Part shown: in pieces, positions 9,077-22,814 of the stretch
Numbering within the stretch: position 1 is the first letter of the stretch
Layout: each line of letters opens with the position of its first letter
Assembly: GCF_007830265.1 (NCBI RefSeq)
Contig: NZ_VLKE01000001.1
Location: forward strand, 5,332,001 to 5,396,000
DNA from: Micromonospora olivasterospora
GTDB taxonomy: Bacteria; Actinomycetota; Actinomycetes; Mycobacteriales; Micromonosporaceae
Length of the DNA: 64,000 nt
Direction: 5' to 3'
Made by a program: the position numbers and the translations under genes
Notes under the pieces: generated by a model
Databases searched by the model: none
Told to the model about the DNA's origin: nothing
Seen by the model: only the letters and a program-made list of their open reading frames with translations

Positions 9077-9613
9077 TCAGAGCTCGTCGAACGGCTGGGC
9101 GTACGCGAACTCGCCGCGGATCGACGGACGCCAGGCGCTGAGCGGGCGGGCCTGGAAGAACCGCGGCCCCCAGGGCCGCGGCGGGGTGACGCCGAGGTCG
9201 ACCGCCGGGCGGAACCCGAACCGCGGGTAGTAGTCGGGGTGGCCGAGCAGCACCACCAGCGGCTCGTCCAGCGCGTCGGCCGCGCCGAGCACGGCGTGTG
9301 TCAGGGCGCTGCCGACCCCGCGCCCCTGCCAGGCCGGCAGTACGCCGAGCGGCCCCAGCCCGAGCGCGACCGGCTCGCCGGCCACCCGCGCCCGCGTGCA
9401 CACCACGTGCCCGACGACCCGCCCGTCCGGGTCGATGGCGACCAGCGACAACGCCGGCAGCCACGCGTCGCTGGCGCGCAGCGCGTCGACCAGCCCCACC
9501 TCCACCGGTACGTCGCCCGGTGCGTCCGCGGTGGCGAAGGCCGCGCCGTGCACCGCCCGGATCGCCGCGACGTCCTCGCCTGTCTCCCGCCTGATCAACA
9601 CGCCCGTCACCAT
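9077..9613 (-). CDS. GNAT-family N-acetyltransferase
   Basis: A 178-residue acetyltransferase: IRRETGEDVAAIRAVHGAAF begins the fold, and LGPLGVLPAWQGRGVGSAL is motif A with the Q-x-x-G-x-G acetyl-CoA loop. It continues with VVLLGHPDYYPRFGFRPA, characteristic of the YhbS-like subgroup. ATG 9613 is chosen; the longer ORF upstream reads through the palindromic repeat at 9657-9742 and is unlikely to be translated. The substrate is unknown. Confidence 0.85.
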   Translation of the reverse strand: MVTGVLIRRETGEDVAAIRAVHGAAFATADAPGDVPVEVGLVDALRASDAWLPALSLVAIDPDGRVVGHVVCTRARVAGEPVALGLGPLGVLPAWQGRGVGSALTHAVLGAADALDEPLVVLLGHPDYYPRFGFRPAVDLGVTPPRPWGPRFFQARPLSAWRPSIRGEFAYAQPFDEL

Positions 9614-9656
9614 AGGCCGCCCGGACCCGCCCCGCCTCTCATAACCGGCCGCCCCG

Positions 9657-9742
9657 CCGGCACGGGGTCGATCAACCGGCACGGGGTCGATCAAGAGGTT
9701 CGCGTCGCGAGGCCGGCGAGAGACGACGCAAACCTCTTGATC
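9657..9742. repeat. Interspersed palindromic element with tandem 19-bp duplication
   Basis: CCGGCACGGGGTCGATCAA occurs twice head-to-tail at 9657-9675 and 9676-9694. It runs into a 19-bp inverted repeat, GATCAAGAGGTTYGCGTCG at 9689-9707 against its complement at 9724-9742, with one mismatch and a 16-base loop. It lies between divergently transcribed genes and resembles the intergenic palindromes I associate with Micromonospora genomes. Confidence 0.7.
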
Positions 9743-9828
9743 AACTTGATCAATGAAGCGCGGGTCGGCGTGGCGCGGCAAGCGCAGCCGGCGGCCGGCG
9801 GCGGGCGCGGGGCCGGTAGGGTGACCCG

Positions 9829-10596
9829 GTGCGGGTTCCCGAGTCCGAGGACGCCTTCGTCGTCTTCGGCGACCAGGATTCCGGCTGCCTCTCGTACGGC
9901 GTGGAGGTGGACGGTCGACGGTGGTTCGTGAAGCGGCCCCGGACGCCCGCCGCGGCCGCGTCGCTGGCCCGCGCGCTCGGGCTGCACGCCGCCGTCCGGC
10001 ACGCCGCGATCGTGCGTCCCGAGATCGTCCTCGACGGCGCCGACGGCCCCGTCCTGGTGTACCCGTGGCAGGCGGGGACCGTGCTCAACCACGCCACCGT
10101 CCACGGGCCGGACCGGATGGGGCTGGCCCGGTTCCAGACCCTGCCCCTGCCCGAGGCGCGGGCGGCGCTGGCGACCGTCCTCGACGCGCACGTCGCCGTC
10201 GCCGCTGCCGGGTACGTCGCGGTGGACCTCTACGACGGCTGCCTGCTGTACGACTTCGACGCGCACCGCATGCGCCTGGTCGACCTGGACGAGTACCGGC
10301 CGCAGCCGTTCCTGCTCGCCTCCGACCGGCTGCCCGGCTCCCGCCGGTACCTGGCGCCGGAGGGGTTCACCCGCGGAGCGCGGATCGACCACCGGACGAC
10401 GGTGTTCGCGCTCGGCCGGGTGCTGCACCACCTGCTCGACTCGCCGGGCGGCTGGCGGGGCACCGCCGACGAGCGGGCGGTGGTGCACCGGGCGACCCGG
10501 CCGGACCCGGACGACCGGTACCCGGACCCGGCCGCCCTAACCCGGGCGTGGGCCGAACAGGAGCAGGCGGCGGCGGCCGACCCCTGGCGGGGGTGA
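9829..10596 (+). CDS. Atypical Ser/Thr protein kinase-like protein
   Basis: A 255-residue protein with a minimal kinase fold. VDGRRWFVKR carries the likely ATP-binding Lys, VLVYPWQAGTVL is the hinge, VAVDLYDGCLLYDF replaces the usual HRDLKPxN loop, and MRLVDLDEY replaces DFG. It ends with RYLAPEGFTRGARIDHRTTV, an APE-like motif. The catalytic loop is non-canonical, so activity is uncertain; it may phosphorylate small molecules or be a pseudokinase. GTG 9829 is preceded by a weak purine tract. No membrane or sensor domain is present. Confidence 0.7.
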   Translation: MRVPESEDAFVVFGDQDSGCLSYGVEVDGRRWFVKRPRTPAAAASLARALGLHAAVRHAAIVRPEIVLDGADGPVLVYPWQAGTVLNHATVHGPDRMGLARFQTLPLPEARAALATVLDAHVAVAAAGYVAVDLYDGCLLYDFDAHRMRLVDLDEYRPQPFLLASDRLPGSRRYLAPEGFTRGARIDHRTTVFALGRVLHHLLDSPGGWRGTADERAVVHRATRPDPDDRYPDPAALTRAWAEQEQAAAADPWRG

Positions 10597-10735
10597 CCGT
10601 CCGGGAGCCGGGCGGCGACCGCGAGGCCGGGCGGCCCGGAGCCGTACCCGGCGGATGGTCCACCAGCACGTCTCCTACCCGTACGACCCGGAGACCGGGC
10701 TGGCCCGGACCGAGCTGGCTCCCTGACGCGGCGTC

Positions 10736-10777
10736 GGCCGGCCCGGTGTCCGCCCCGGCCGGGACACCGGGCCGGCC
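10736..10777. terminator. Strong GC hairpin, terminator-like
   Basis: A 16-bp stem, GGCCGGCCCGGTGTCC pairing with GGACACCGGGCCGGCC, encloses a loop of about 10 bases. It starts 6 bp beyond the stop of the ABC ATPase gene (minus strand) and also lies downstream of the plus-strand kinase-like gene, so it could stop both transcripts. There is no U-tract, which is common in actinobacteria. Confidence 0.6.
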
Positions 10778-10782
10778 GGCGG

Positions 10783-11526
10783 TCAGAGCACCTGGGAGAG
10801 GAAGCGGCGCAGCCGCGGGTGCTCGGGGCGCTCGAAGATCGCGGCGGGCTCGCCGGCCTCCAGCACCACGCCGCCGTCCATGAACGCCACCGTGTCGGCG
10901 ACCTCGCGGGCGAAGCCCATCTCGTGGGTCACCACCACCATGGTCATTCCGCCCGCCGACAGCTCCGCCATGATGCCCAGCACGCCCTTGACCAGCTCCG
11001 GGTCCAGCGCCGACGTCGCCTCGTCGAAGAGCATCACCTGCGGCTGCAACGCCAGCGCCCGGGCGATCGCCACCCGCTGCTGCTGCCCGCCGGACAGGTG
11101 CGCCGGCCGGGCGTCGGCCTTGCCGGCCAGCCCGACCCGCTCCAGGTGGGCGCGGGCCACCTGCACGGCCTCGTCCTCGCCGAGGCGCCTGATCCGGCGC
11201 AGCGCCAGCGTGACGTTGCGCAGCACGGTCATGTGCGGGAACAGGTTGAACTGCTGGAAGACCATGCCGACTCGCTGGCGCAGCGCGTCCGGGTCGTCGC
11301 CCAGCACGCTGCGCCCGTCCAGCAGCACGTCACCCCGGTCGGGCTCGAGCAGGCGGTTGATGGTGCGCAGCAGCGTGGACTTGCCGGATCCGGACGGCCC
11401 GATGACGCACGCCGTGCCGCCCCGGGCGACGTCCAGGCTCGCGCCGCGCAACACCCGGTTGGCGCCGAAGGCGAGGTGCACGTCGCGGACGCTCAGGCTG
11501 ACCGGCGCGCTCGTGGCGGTGCTCAT
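10783..11526 (-). CDS. Amino-acid ABC transporter ATP-binding protein
   Basis: A 247-residue polar-amino-acid-type ATPase: Walker [11 protein letters not shown]-loop [12 protein letters not shown] (diagnostic of the GlnQ/HisP/TcyN group), signature LSGGQQQR, Walker [13 protein letters not shown] and H-loop [10 protein letters not shown]. Its ATG overlaps the permease stop in an ATGA, so the two are translationally coupled. It powers the importer formed with the permease and binding protein. The riboswitch upstream of the operon suggests a sulfur-containing substrate such as methionine or cystine. Confidence 0.92.
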   Translation of the reverse strand: MSTATSAPVSLSVRDVHLAFGANRVLRGASLDVARGGTACVIGPSGSGKSTLLRTINRLLEPDRGDVLLDGRSVLGDDPDALRQRVGMVFQQFNLFPHMTVLRNVTLALRRIRRLGEDEAVQVARAHLERVGLAGKADARPAHLSGGQQQRVAIARALALQPQVMLFDEATSALDPELVKGVLGIMAELSAGGMTMVVVTHEMGFAREVADTVAFMDGGVVLEAGEPAAIFERPEHPRLRRFLSQVL

Positions 11527-12326
11527 CGGTACTCCCTCCCCGCCGGGCCGCCGACGGCGGCCTCCCCGGGCAGCGCGGCCTCGCCGGCCAGCGCCAGCCC
11601 GCCGTCGTCGTCCGCACCGGCCGGGCGGCCCTGCCGCAACCGCCGGTCGATCCAGTTCACGGCGTGGGTCAGCGGCACGGTCAGCGCCAGGTAGAACAGG
11701 CCCGCCAGCAGCAGCGCCGACTCGTTGCCGGTGTTCGCCGCGTGGTCCTGCCCGATCCGGAACAGCTCCCGCTGGCTGGCGACGAGGCCGAGGAAGTAGA
11801 CCAGGCTGGAGTCCTTGATCAGCGCGATGAGCTGGTTGACCCACGCCGGCAACACCCGGCGTACGCCCTGCGGGATGATCACCAGCCGCATCGCCTCGCC
11901 CCAGGAGAAGCCCAGCGCCCGGGCGCCCTCCAGTTGCGCGGCCTCCACGCTCTGGATGCCCGACCGGAAGATCTCCCCGATGTACGCGGCGGCGATCAGC
12001 GACAGCGCCAGGATCCCCAGCGGGTACGGGTTCGGCCCCCACACCTGCATGCCGAGCGGCGCCAGCCCGACGCCGATGAGCAGGATCGTCGCCGCGGCGG
12101 GCAGGCCCCGGAAGATGTCGGTGTAGACCCGGGCCGGCCAGCGTAGCCACCGGGTACGGGAGATGCCCGCCACGGCCAGCAGCATGCCCAGCAGCGAGCC
12201 GAGCAGAGCGGCCGAGATCGCCAGGATCAGCGTGTTGGGCAGCCCGACCGTCAACATCTCGGGCAGCGCCACGCGCATCGAGTCCCAGTCGAAGAACGTC
12301 TCCCACAGGGTGCTCAGTGGATCCAT
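11523..12326 (-). CDS. Amino-acid ABC transporter permease
   Basis: A 267-residue His/Glu/Gln-type permease. It has several membrane helices beginning [15 protein letters not shown], the EAA loop [21 protein letters not shown], and the characteristic [18 protein letters not shown]. The C-terminal 45 residues are a hydrophilic Ala/Gly/Pro tail. A single permease gene implies a homodimer. It lies 36 bp downstream of the binding-protein gene and overlaps the ATPase gene by 4 bp. Confidence 0.92.
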   Translation of the reverse strand: MDPLSTLWETFFDWDSMRVALPEMLTVGLPNTLILAISAALLGSLLGMLLAVAGISRTRWLRWPARVYTDIFRGLPAAATILLIGVGLAPLGMQVWGPNPYPLGILALSLIAAAYIGEIFRSGIQSVEAAQLEGARALGFSWGEAMRLVIIPQGVRRVLPAWVNQLIALIKDSSLVYFLGLVASQRELFRIGQDHAANTGNESALLLAGLFYLALTVPLTHAVNWIDRRLRQGRPAGADDDGGLALAGEAALPGEAAVGGPAGREYR

Positions 12327-12362
12327 CGCCTCGTTCGCTCCGCTCGCTCGTCGCCCGTACGG

Positions 12363-13247
12363 TCAGGAGGCCGCCGAGGCGGACGCCGACGGCTCGGTCG
12401 CCGCCGGGGCCGACGGGACCGGCACGGTGCCGCTGCCCGGCTTGAAGTCGGCCGGGATCGGGCGGCCGGGGTAGTACTGGGCCTGCAGACGGGTCCAGGT
12501 GCCGTCGGCGATGACCTCGTCGAGGCCCTTGTTCAGCGCCTCGCGCAGCTTGTCGTTGCCCTTGGCCACCGCGTACGCGGTCGGGGCCGGGCTGAGCTGC
12601 TTCGCCGCCACCTTGACCTTGCCGCCGCTGTCGGCGGCGGTCTTCTCGCCGATCTCGGCGGGGGCGATCCACGCGTCGGCGGTGCCGGCCTTGAGCTGGT
12701 TGAGCGCGCCGTTGTAGTCGGGCACCCGCACCGGGTTCAGGTTCTGCCCGGTGGCGTAGTCGTCCTGCACGGTGCCCTGCACGACCACGACCCGCTTGCC
12801 GGCGAGCTGGTCGAAGCCGGTGATCGACGAACCGGCGGGTACGTCCAGGCCGAAGTAGCCGAAGTCGTAGCCGTTGCCGAAGTCGACGGTCTTCTTCCGC
12901 GCCTCGGTGATGGTGATCGAGGAGCTGCCGACGTCGAACTTGTGGTTGTTGACCTGGGACAGCAGCGCGGAGAAGTCGGTGCCGACGAACTCCACCTTCA
13001 GGCCGATCTTCGCGGCGACGGCGGTGAGCAGGTCGTTGTCGAAGCCGGTGAACTTGCCGTCCTTCAGGTACACGTTCGGCGGGGCGTCGGTGAGCGTGCC
13101 GGTGCGCAGCACGCCGGCCTGCAGCAGGCCGTACGGGTTGTCCGCCGTGTTCGAGGCGTCGTCGCCGCAGGCGGTCAGCGCCCCGGCGGCGAGGACGGCG
13201 GCGGCGCCGAGGGCGGCGACCTTGGTCAGGGCAGGAAGGAATCGCAC
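12363..13247 (-). CDS. Amino-acid ABC transporter substrate-binding lipoprotein
   Basis: A 294-residue family 3 solute-binding protein. The N-terminus is a lipoprotein signal (hydrophobic stretch, then LTACGDD, with Cys about residue 27 as the lipidated residue). The mature part has the SBP_bac_3 pattern ([48 protein letters not shown]). A Pro/Ser/Ala tail of about 20 residues ends the protein. It is the first structural gene of the operon, behind the leader peptide and riboswitch, so sulfur amino acids are the likely ligands. Confidence 0.9.
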   Translation of the reverse strand: MRFLPALTKVAALGAAAVLAAGALTACGDDASNTADNPYGLLQAGVLRTGTLTDAPPNVYLKDGKFTGFDNDLLTAVAAKIGLKVEFVGTDFSALLSQVNNHKFDVGSSSITITEARKKTVDFGNGYDFGYFGLDVPAGSSITGFDQLAGKRVVVVQGTVQDDYATGQNLNPVRVPDYNGALNQLKAGTADAWIAPAEIGEKTAADSGGKVKVAAKQLSPAPTAYAVAKGNDKLREALNKGLDEVIADGTWTRLQAQYYPGRPIPADFKPGSGTVPVPSAPAATEPSASASAAS

Positions 13248-13340
13248 GGGTGTCTCCTGGTTCGAGGAACGGCACGCGGCCGGCCGCCGAGGACGGCGCC
13301 GGGTGGGCGTACCGGGTGAAGGGGTTGCCGGATGGGGCGC

Positions 13341-13466
13341 TCAGCGCGAGGTGCGGCGGCGACAGCCGGCGCTGCACATTCGCATCAGGTCCACGTGCCG
13401 GCGCCTGACCAGCGCGACGCGGGGGAGCGGGGCTCCGGCCGGCGGGCGGTGGTGGTGGGCAGACAT
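13341..13466 (-). CDS. Actinobacterial HVDL-type leader peptide (41 aa)
   Basis: A short ORF starts at ATG 13466 after CTGGAGAG and lies between the riboswitch and the binding-protein gene. Its tail, [14 protein letters not shown], fits the RRHVDLxRxxSAxC motif of small leader peptides found before sulfur-assimilation genes in actinobacteria. Two Cys codons near the end would let ribosome stalling report Cys-tRNA supply. The N-terminal half is His/Pro-rich and variable. A cysteine-attenuation role is inferred from the motif and position. Confidence 0.75.
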   Translation of the reverse strand: MSAHHHRPPAGAPLPRVALVRRRHVDLMRMCSAGCRRRTSR

Positions 13467-13523
13467 GGCTCTCCAGGGTCGGTGATGACCTGGGGACCAG
13501 GCCACGCTTGCACCGGTGACACT

Positions 13524-13612
13524 CCGGTGCCTGGTCTTCACCCGGGGCACCCCACCGCGGAGGAGGGTTGCCGGCCAGCGAGCCGGGGCTTCGCGCTGGC
13601 GCTCATGACCTG
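13524..13612 (-). promoter_or_regulatory. SAM-IV-type riboswitch
   Basis: Read on the minus strand, the region begins GGTCATGAGCGCCAGCG, continues AAGCCCCGGCT, GCTGGCCGGCAACCCTCC and CCGCGGTGGGGTGCCCCGGG, and closes with GAAGACCAGG. These are the core segments I know from actinobacterial SAM-IV riboswitches, including the S-box-like GGCAACCCTCC internal loop. Downstream, a second copy of GCCTGGTC (about 13496-13503) can pair with the GACCAGGC that contains the 3' side of P1, giving a plausible competing helix. The element precedes the leader peptide and ABC operon, which should be switched off when S-adenosylmethionine is abundant. Confidence 0.85.
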
Positions 13613-13883
13613 CGTCGACACTAGCAAGGCAGCCGGGCCGCCCGTCCAGTCGTTATGACCACGCTCACGCGGCGTGACCGAACGGAGGGGCGGCGATCAC
13701 ACTCCGAGTCGCCGCCATTGCTCTGGGTGGCGAATGGTGTCTGATTGTACGTGTCGATGACGAATCGTTCTCGGGCACCTGGCGCCGGTTCCGCGACGTC
13801 ACGCGGGCCGGCTCGTCCGCCTGGGACGGCCCGGCGGCGGCGCGGGTGCGACGCGCCGCCGCCGGTTGCGGTCTCGGTCCCGC

Positions 13884-14785
13884 TCAGTCCGCCTGGAACG
13901 ACTGGCGGACGACCCCGCCGACCAGCGCGCACCAGGTGCTCGTGTCGACCTTGCCGTTCGGCGGCAGGCCGTGCAGCCGCTGCAGGTCCTGGACGGCCTT
14001 CTTGGTGTGTAGCCGCGGTGGGTGAGCAGGTACTGCACCACCCGCACCGAGGGCGAGCTGACGAAGCGCCACAGGTCCGGCCAGCGGCGGGCCGGCACGT
14101 CGGCGAGGTCGGTCCCCAGCTCGGTGAAGACCCGCCGGCGCAGCGTCGGGAACTGCGCGTAGAAGGCGGCGCCGGGGCACAGGGTGTTGCGGAAGTCCCA
14201 GTGGCCGAAGATGTCGTGGGCGTGCAGCCCGTACTGACGGCAGATCGTCGTGCAGAGCCGCACCAGCGAGTCCAGCAGTGCCTGCGGGGGCGTCTCGCTG
14301 ACGTACGTGCCCTCGTTCTCGATGCCGATGGCCCGGCCGTTCTCCCCGGGGCAGTGCGCCGAGATCATCTGCCGGTCCCCGGCGGTCAGTCGCTCCAGGC
14401 TGCCGCGCCGGCCCTCCGTCACGTACCCGCCGCGGCTGACCGTGAAGTGCTGGCCGGTGTCCGACCAGCCATTGCCGTCCATGTGCAGGTTCTGGCAGTC
14501 CCGGGCCAGCTTGATCGCCTGCTCACGGGAGTAGTCGGTGACGTTCGGGAACGCCATGTGGTGCACGATGATCTTGTTGGTGGGAATGGCGCTGACCGAC
14601 AGCGGATCCTTCGGCGGGCGGGCGCCCCACTCGTCGCAGCTGATGATCCAGTCGAGGTCCGAAGCGGACGCGGCGCGCGCGGCGGTGGGGAACGCGAGTT
14701 CCGAGCCGACGACGGCGACGGCGGCCGCGCCGAGCCCGGCCCGCAGCACCGTACGGCGGTCCAGTTCGGAATGGTCGAGGTGCAT
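13884..14785 (-). pseudogene. Tat-secreted N-acetylmuramoyl-L-alanine amidase, frameshift near C-terminus
   Basis: Start ATG 14785 follows GAAGGAG. A twin-arginine signal (DRRTVLRAGLGAAAVAVVGS) is followed by a PGRP/Amidase_2 domain with the zinc-site motifs IIVHHMAFP and GHWDFRNTLCPG. The C-terminus should be a peptidoglycan-binding repeat: one frame reads VVQYLLTHRGY and the next AVQDLQRLHGLPPNGKVD, then TSTWCALVGG. Joining them needs a one-base insertion (or two-base deletion) near 14008. Without it the protein ends in an Arg-rich nonsense tail at 13799. The catalytic domain is intact, so activity may survive. Alternatively this is an assembly indel. Confidence 0.8.
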
Positions 14786-14939
14786 GGCATCTCCTTCATG
14801 GCCGGTCGACGGCCGGGGGTGAAAAGGAGCTACAAAGGGAAAGCGTGAGGTGGAGAATATTGCCACAGTCGGCGGGACGCCAGGGGGGCGAACCGGGATT
14901 GCCGGCCCGCGGCGGGTGCGGGCCGTGTACGGTCCGGCC

Positions 14940-15395
14940 ATGGGCAGCGGTGCGGGTGACGGCGGCGCGACGCCCGGCGCCTCCCGCGCGGGTGCCGGGG
15001 CGACCCTGCTGGCCGCGACGATCACCGTCGACGAGATGACCCGGCTGCGGCACGCCGTCGCCGCCGCGGCCGAGCGGGCGGGGCTGACCGGCGTGCCCCT
15101 GGAGGACTTCGTCCTGGCGGTGCACGAACTGGTCACCAACGTCGTCCGGCACGGCGGGGGCCGGGGCGCGCTGCGGCTGCGCCGTGCCGGCGACGTGCTC
15201 ACCTGCGAGGTCAGCGACAACGGGCCGGGCCTCGGCGACGTACGCGTGGCCCTGCCCGCGCCCACCGAGGTCGGTCACCGTGGCCTGTGGCTGGCCCAGC
15301 AGCTCACCGACGGCCTGGAGATCCACGACGGGGACGGCGGCGGGACGACCGCCCGGGTCACCGCCCACCTTCCGGGGGTGGCCGGCGGCGGGTGA
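14940..15395 (+). CDS. Anti-sigma-factor-like HATPase domain protein
   Basis: A 151-residue single-domain GHKL ATPase of the RsbW/SpoIIAB-like type: [20 protein letters not shown] is the N box, [13 protein letters not shown] the G1 box, and [13 protein letters not shown] the G2 region. Such proteins bind sigma factors or anti-anti-sigma factors. ATG 14940 is chosen because residues before it (in-frame GTG at 14850) read as non-conserved. The gene is 113 bp upstream of the hybrid kinase on the same strand, so the two may form one signalling unit. Confidence 0.75.
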   Translation: MGSGAGDGGATPGASRAGAGATLLAATITVDEMTRLRHAVAAAAERAGLTGVPLEDFVLAVHELVTNVVRHGGGRGALRLRRAGDVLTCEVSDNGPGLGDVRVALPAPTEVGHRGLWLAQQLTDGLEIHDGDGGGTTARVTAHLPGVAGGG

Positions 15396-15508
15396 CCACC
15401 CCCGCGCCGCGTTTCCGTCCCGGCCCCGGCCGCATGCATACTTGCCGAACTGCACTCAACGCCGAGGCCGGTACGCCCGCCCGGCTGGTCAGGTTCCGGG
15501 AGTATGCG

Positions 15509-20050
<4,542 letters not shown>

Positions 20051-20131
20051 CCAACGCGCCGCCGGCCGGGAACCGTGGCGCTGTCGGTCGGGTGGGGCCG
20101 GCGCCGACTCCGGCCGGGGGGAGATGCCTTT

Positions 20132-20767
20132 CTACCCACCGGGTGTGGCCCCGGTGGTGACCGGCTGTCTGAGGATGGTGCGCTGCCTGTCGGGGGCGAC
20201 TCTGCGAAAGTCGCTGAGATAGATCTCGTGGTGGTCGCCGACCATCTGGAACCCTTGGCCGGGGATGAACTCGTGATGCATCTGGGCGAGTACGTCAGCC
20301 TCGTCGTCGAAGGAGCCAACGTGCAGTGTCTGCACGCACCGCCCCTCGGACAGCGCCCTCAGGCGGACGTCATCGAGGCGCGCTGGCTGGTTGTTCACCC
20401 CGGCCTGCTCGACGGCGGTGGTGAACATGGCCTGGTCGATCCAGCCCGGGACCATGAGCAGCAGCGTCCAGTTCCACCGCGACTTGTCCCGCGCCGCCGT
20501 GAAGGAATCCATGTCCTCGGCCCGCCACAGGCCTTCCAGGGGTGGAACGACGTAGTCGCGCCCGAGCTCTGCCTTGCTGGCGAACTTCAGCTTGTACGCC
20601 ACCGGATAGAGCGCTTCGATCGCCTTGGTGAAGGCGGGCGACGTGTTGGGGTCCCCGTGGCCGTCGATCGTGAGGTACTGCATGTCGGGCACGTCAACGA
20701 TCCGGAACCGGCCCCGTGGTGCTCGGTAGGTGTCGAGGGTCTTCTTGAAGTCAATCTTGTTCGTCAT
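20132..20767 (-). CDS. GyrI-like small-molecule-binding domain protein
   Basis: A 211-residue stand-alone GyrI-like protein: FRIVDVPDMQYLTIDGHGDP opens the domain, and AFTKAIEALYPVAYKLKF, EGLWRAEDM, VEQAGVNNQPARLDDVRL and ALSEGRCVQTLHVGSFDDE follow the family pattern. It has no MerR/AraC DNA-binding part. Such proteins bind or hydrolyse small ligands and some act in resistance. It lies 49 bp downstream of the DinB gene on the same strand, a likely operon. Confidence 0.85.
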   Translation of the reverse strand: MTNKIDFKKTLDTYRAPRGRFRIVDVPDMQYLTIDGHGDPNTSPAFTKAIEALYPVAYKLKFASKAELGRDYVVPPLEGLWRAEDMDSFTAARDKSRWNWTLLLMVPGWIDQAMFTTAVEQAGVNNQPARLDDVRLRALSEGRCVQTLHVGSFDDEADVLAQMHHEFIPGQGFQMVGDHHEIYLSDFRRVAPDRQRTILRQPVTTGATPGG

Positions 20768-20816
20768 CGGGTACCCGGGCTCAAGGTGGCGTGGAGGACG
20801 CGGCGGGACCGGGTGG

Positions 20817-21407
20817 CTATCCGAAGCGGTCGGCCAGCGTCGTCAGTTTGGTGACGTACGCCGGCCAGTCGTAGTCGTGAGGGATGTTGGTGCTCTCGCG
20901 CCGCAGGCCGATCGCCGTGTCGTACTGCTCGCGCATGATGTCGGCGTGACCGGCGTGACGAGCGAGGTCGCAGATCACGTGGATGATGATCCTTTGCAGC
21001 GTCACGGCCTGTCCACCTGGCCGCCACCACGACACCCGCCCCGGCGCGTCGAGCGGTAGCTGTTCGATCGTCTGATCCGCGAACACCCCGACACGGCGAT
21101 ACAGGCCGATCAGCCCATCCTTCGTCTCATCCTCCCGCGCGTACCAGTCTGCCTGCGGTTCCTCCTCGTACGCCTGCATGGGGACGAGTTCCTCAGGCGT
21201 CGGGAATTCCCGCCCGAAGGTGGGCCCGAAGTAGTTGGCTTCGACATTCAGGCAATGCTTGAGGACCCCCAGCAGGTTGTTGCCGGTCGCGGTGCGGGGC
21301 AGTCTGGCTTCGCGTTCGCTCAGCCCGTCGAGCTTCCAGATCAGGTCCTCGCGAGTGGCCTGGAGGTAGTGGTGCAGCGCCGCTTTCGCATCGCCCAAGT
21401 CAGCCAT
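20817..21407 (-). CDS. DinB family protein (DUF664 type)
   Basis: A 196-residue four-helix-bundle protein: AALHHYLQATREDLIWKLDG, LPRTATGNNLLGVLKHCLNV (first metal-ligand His) and LQRIIIHVICDLARHAGHAD (further His ligands in the typical LARHAGHAD motif) define the DUF664 branch of DinB. The predicted role is a metal-dependent, possibly mycothiol-linked, transferase; the substrate is unknown. ATG 21407 is at the conserved N-terminus. It is the upstream member of a pair with the GyrI-like gene. Confidence 0.88.
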   Translation of the reverse strand: MADLGDAKAALHHYLQATREDLIWKLDGLSEREARLPRTATGNNLLGVLKHCLNVEANYFGPTFGREFPTPEELVPMQAYEEEPQADWYAREDETKDGLIGLYRRVGVFADQTIEQLPLDAPGRVSWWRPGGQAVTLQRIIIHVICDLARHAGHADIMREQYDTAIGLRRESTNIPHDYDWPAYVTKLTTLADRFG

Positions 21408-21602
21408 GCCCGCCAGTCTTCCTCATACGCCAAGCCACCGTGCGAGGTGTCGTTTACAAGATCAGCGTCCGGCTGGCGCGGCTGGCGTCGTGACCTGGCA
21501 CCGTCTCGCCGGCCGGCTCCGGCATTGCGGGTTACCGGATGAGGGGGTCATGAGTACCGTGGGCCACGACGGCCGCTGACGGGCCGGCGGGAGGAGGTTC
21601 GG

Positions 21603-22814
21603 ATGGACTCCATGCCGGAGCTGACCTTCGGGCAGCGCCTGAAGGTCTACCGTGAGCGTTCGGGCAAGACCCGTGCCGTGCTCGGCGGGCTGGTGGGCCG
21701 CAGCGCGGAGTGGGTGAAGGCCGTCGAGACCGACCGGCTCTTGCCGCCGCGCGTGCACATGCTGGATCGGATCGCTCGCGTGCTCAAGGTCGACGTCTCC
21801 GCCCTGATCGGGGACCTCAGCGAGCGGTCCGCCGTCGTCGACGGCCCGGAGCACCCCGCACTCGCCTCGGTCCGCGAGGCCCTCAACCGCTTCACGCTGT
21901 CCGGCGAGGTGTCTTCGCAGCCGTTGGAGCGGATCCGGGAACGCCTCTCCGCAGCGTGGCGGGCGCGCCATCAGGCGCCGGACCACCGGACGGTGCTCGG
22001 CGCCGTGTTACCCGACCTGGTACGGGACGCGCAGCGTGCCGCGCTGACGTACGAGGGCGACGAGCGCCGCCGGGCGCACGCCCTGCTGGCCGAGGCCCTC
22101 AATCTGGCCCAAATGTTCCTCGCCTACCAGCCCGCCGCCGAGCTGCTGTGGCGCGTCGCGGACCGGGCGATGGTGGCGGCCCAGGAGTCGGGAGATCCGG
22201 AAGCGCTGGCGCGCGCGGGCTGGTTCCTGTGCCAGATTCACCGGGAGGCGGGGGACTGGGACACGGCGATGTCGGTGACGCTGGACCTGATCTCGGCGCT
22301 GGAGCCACGAGCGGCCGACGCGAACGCAAACCTGCTCGCCCTGTGGGGTGCCCTGAACTTCGAGGCCGCCTACACCGCTGCCCGCGCGGGCGAGGAGGGC
22401 CGGGCCTGGCGGTACTGGGATCACGCGGACCGGGTGGCGCAGCGCCTGCCGCAGGACTTCTACCAGCCGCAGACGTCGTTCTCGCAGGTCATCATGGGCG
22501 CCCACGCCGTGACCGTTGCGGTGGAGTTGCAGAAGTCCGGTGAGGCGGTGCGACAGGCCGCTCGCCTCGACCCGGCTGCCATTCCATCGCGGCCACGCCG
22601 TGCCCGTCACCTGATCGAGGCGGCCCGGGGCCACTACGGCAAAGGCGATCACGAGGCCACGGTGGCGATGCTGCGACGGGCGTACGGCTCGGCGCCGGAG
22701 ACGATCCGCTTCAACGGCTACGCCCGCCAGTTCACCCTGGATCTGCTCGACGGGCCGCGTTCCGCCCGCAACGACGTGCACGATCTCGCGCTGAAGGTCG
22801 GCCTCGTCTCCTGA
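21603..22814 (+). CDS. XRE-family transcriptional regulator with TPR-like C-terminus
   Basis: A 403-residue regulator. Residues 8-70 form an HTH_3 domain (FGQRLKVYRERSGKTRAVLG, GLVGRSAEWVKAVETDRLLP); the remaining 330 residues are helical TPR-like repeats (HALLAEALNLAQMFLAYQPA, LARAGWFLCQIHREAGDWDT). This architecture is abundant in Streptomyces and Micromonospora, where such regulators often respond to secondary-metabolite or signalling cues. A GGAGGAGG site precedes the start. The 3' end overlaps the convergent disrupted small gene. Confidence 0.85.
   Translation: MDSMPELTFGQRLKVYRERSGKTRAVLGGLVGRSAEWVKAVETDRLLPPRVHMLDRIARVLKVDVSALIGDLSERSAVVDGPEHPALASVREALNRFTLSGEVSSQPLERIRERLSAAWRARHQAPDHRTVLGAVLPDLVRDAQRAALTYEGDERRRAHALLAEALNLAQMFLAYQPAAELLWRVADRAMVAAQESGDPEALARAGWFLCQIHREAGDWDTAMSVTLDLISALEPRAADANANLLALWGALNFEAAYTAARAGEEGRAWRYWDHADRVAQRLPQDFYQPQTSFSQVIMGAHAVTVAVELQKSGEAVRQAARLDPAAIPSRPRRARHLIEAARGHYGKGDHEATVAMLRRAYGSAPETIRFNGYARQFTLDLLDGPRSARNDVHDLALKVGLVS

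Noticed and set aside
10654..10725. Plus-strand ORF of 23 codons starting MVHQHVSYPYDP
   Set aside because: It looks somewhat protein-like but is too short and has no ribosome-binding site or context.
13613..13700. Promoter of the SAM-IV operon
   Set aside because: A TGGACG...GCTAGT pair at 17-bp spacing can be drawn just upstream of the aptamer on the minus strand, but the match to sigma-70-type boxes is too poor to annotate.
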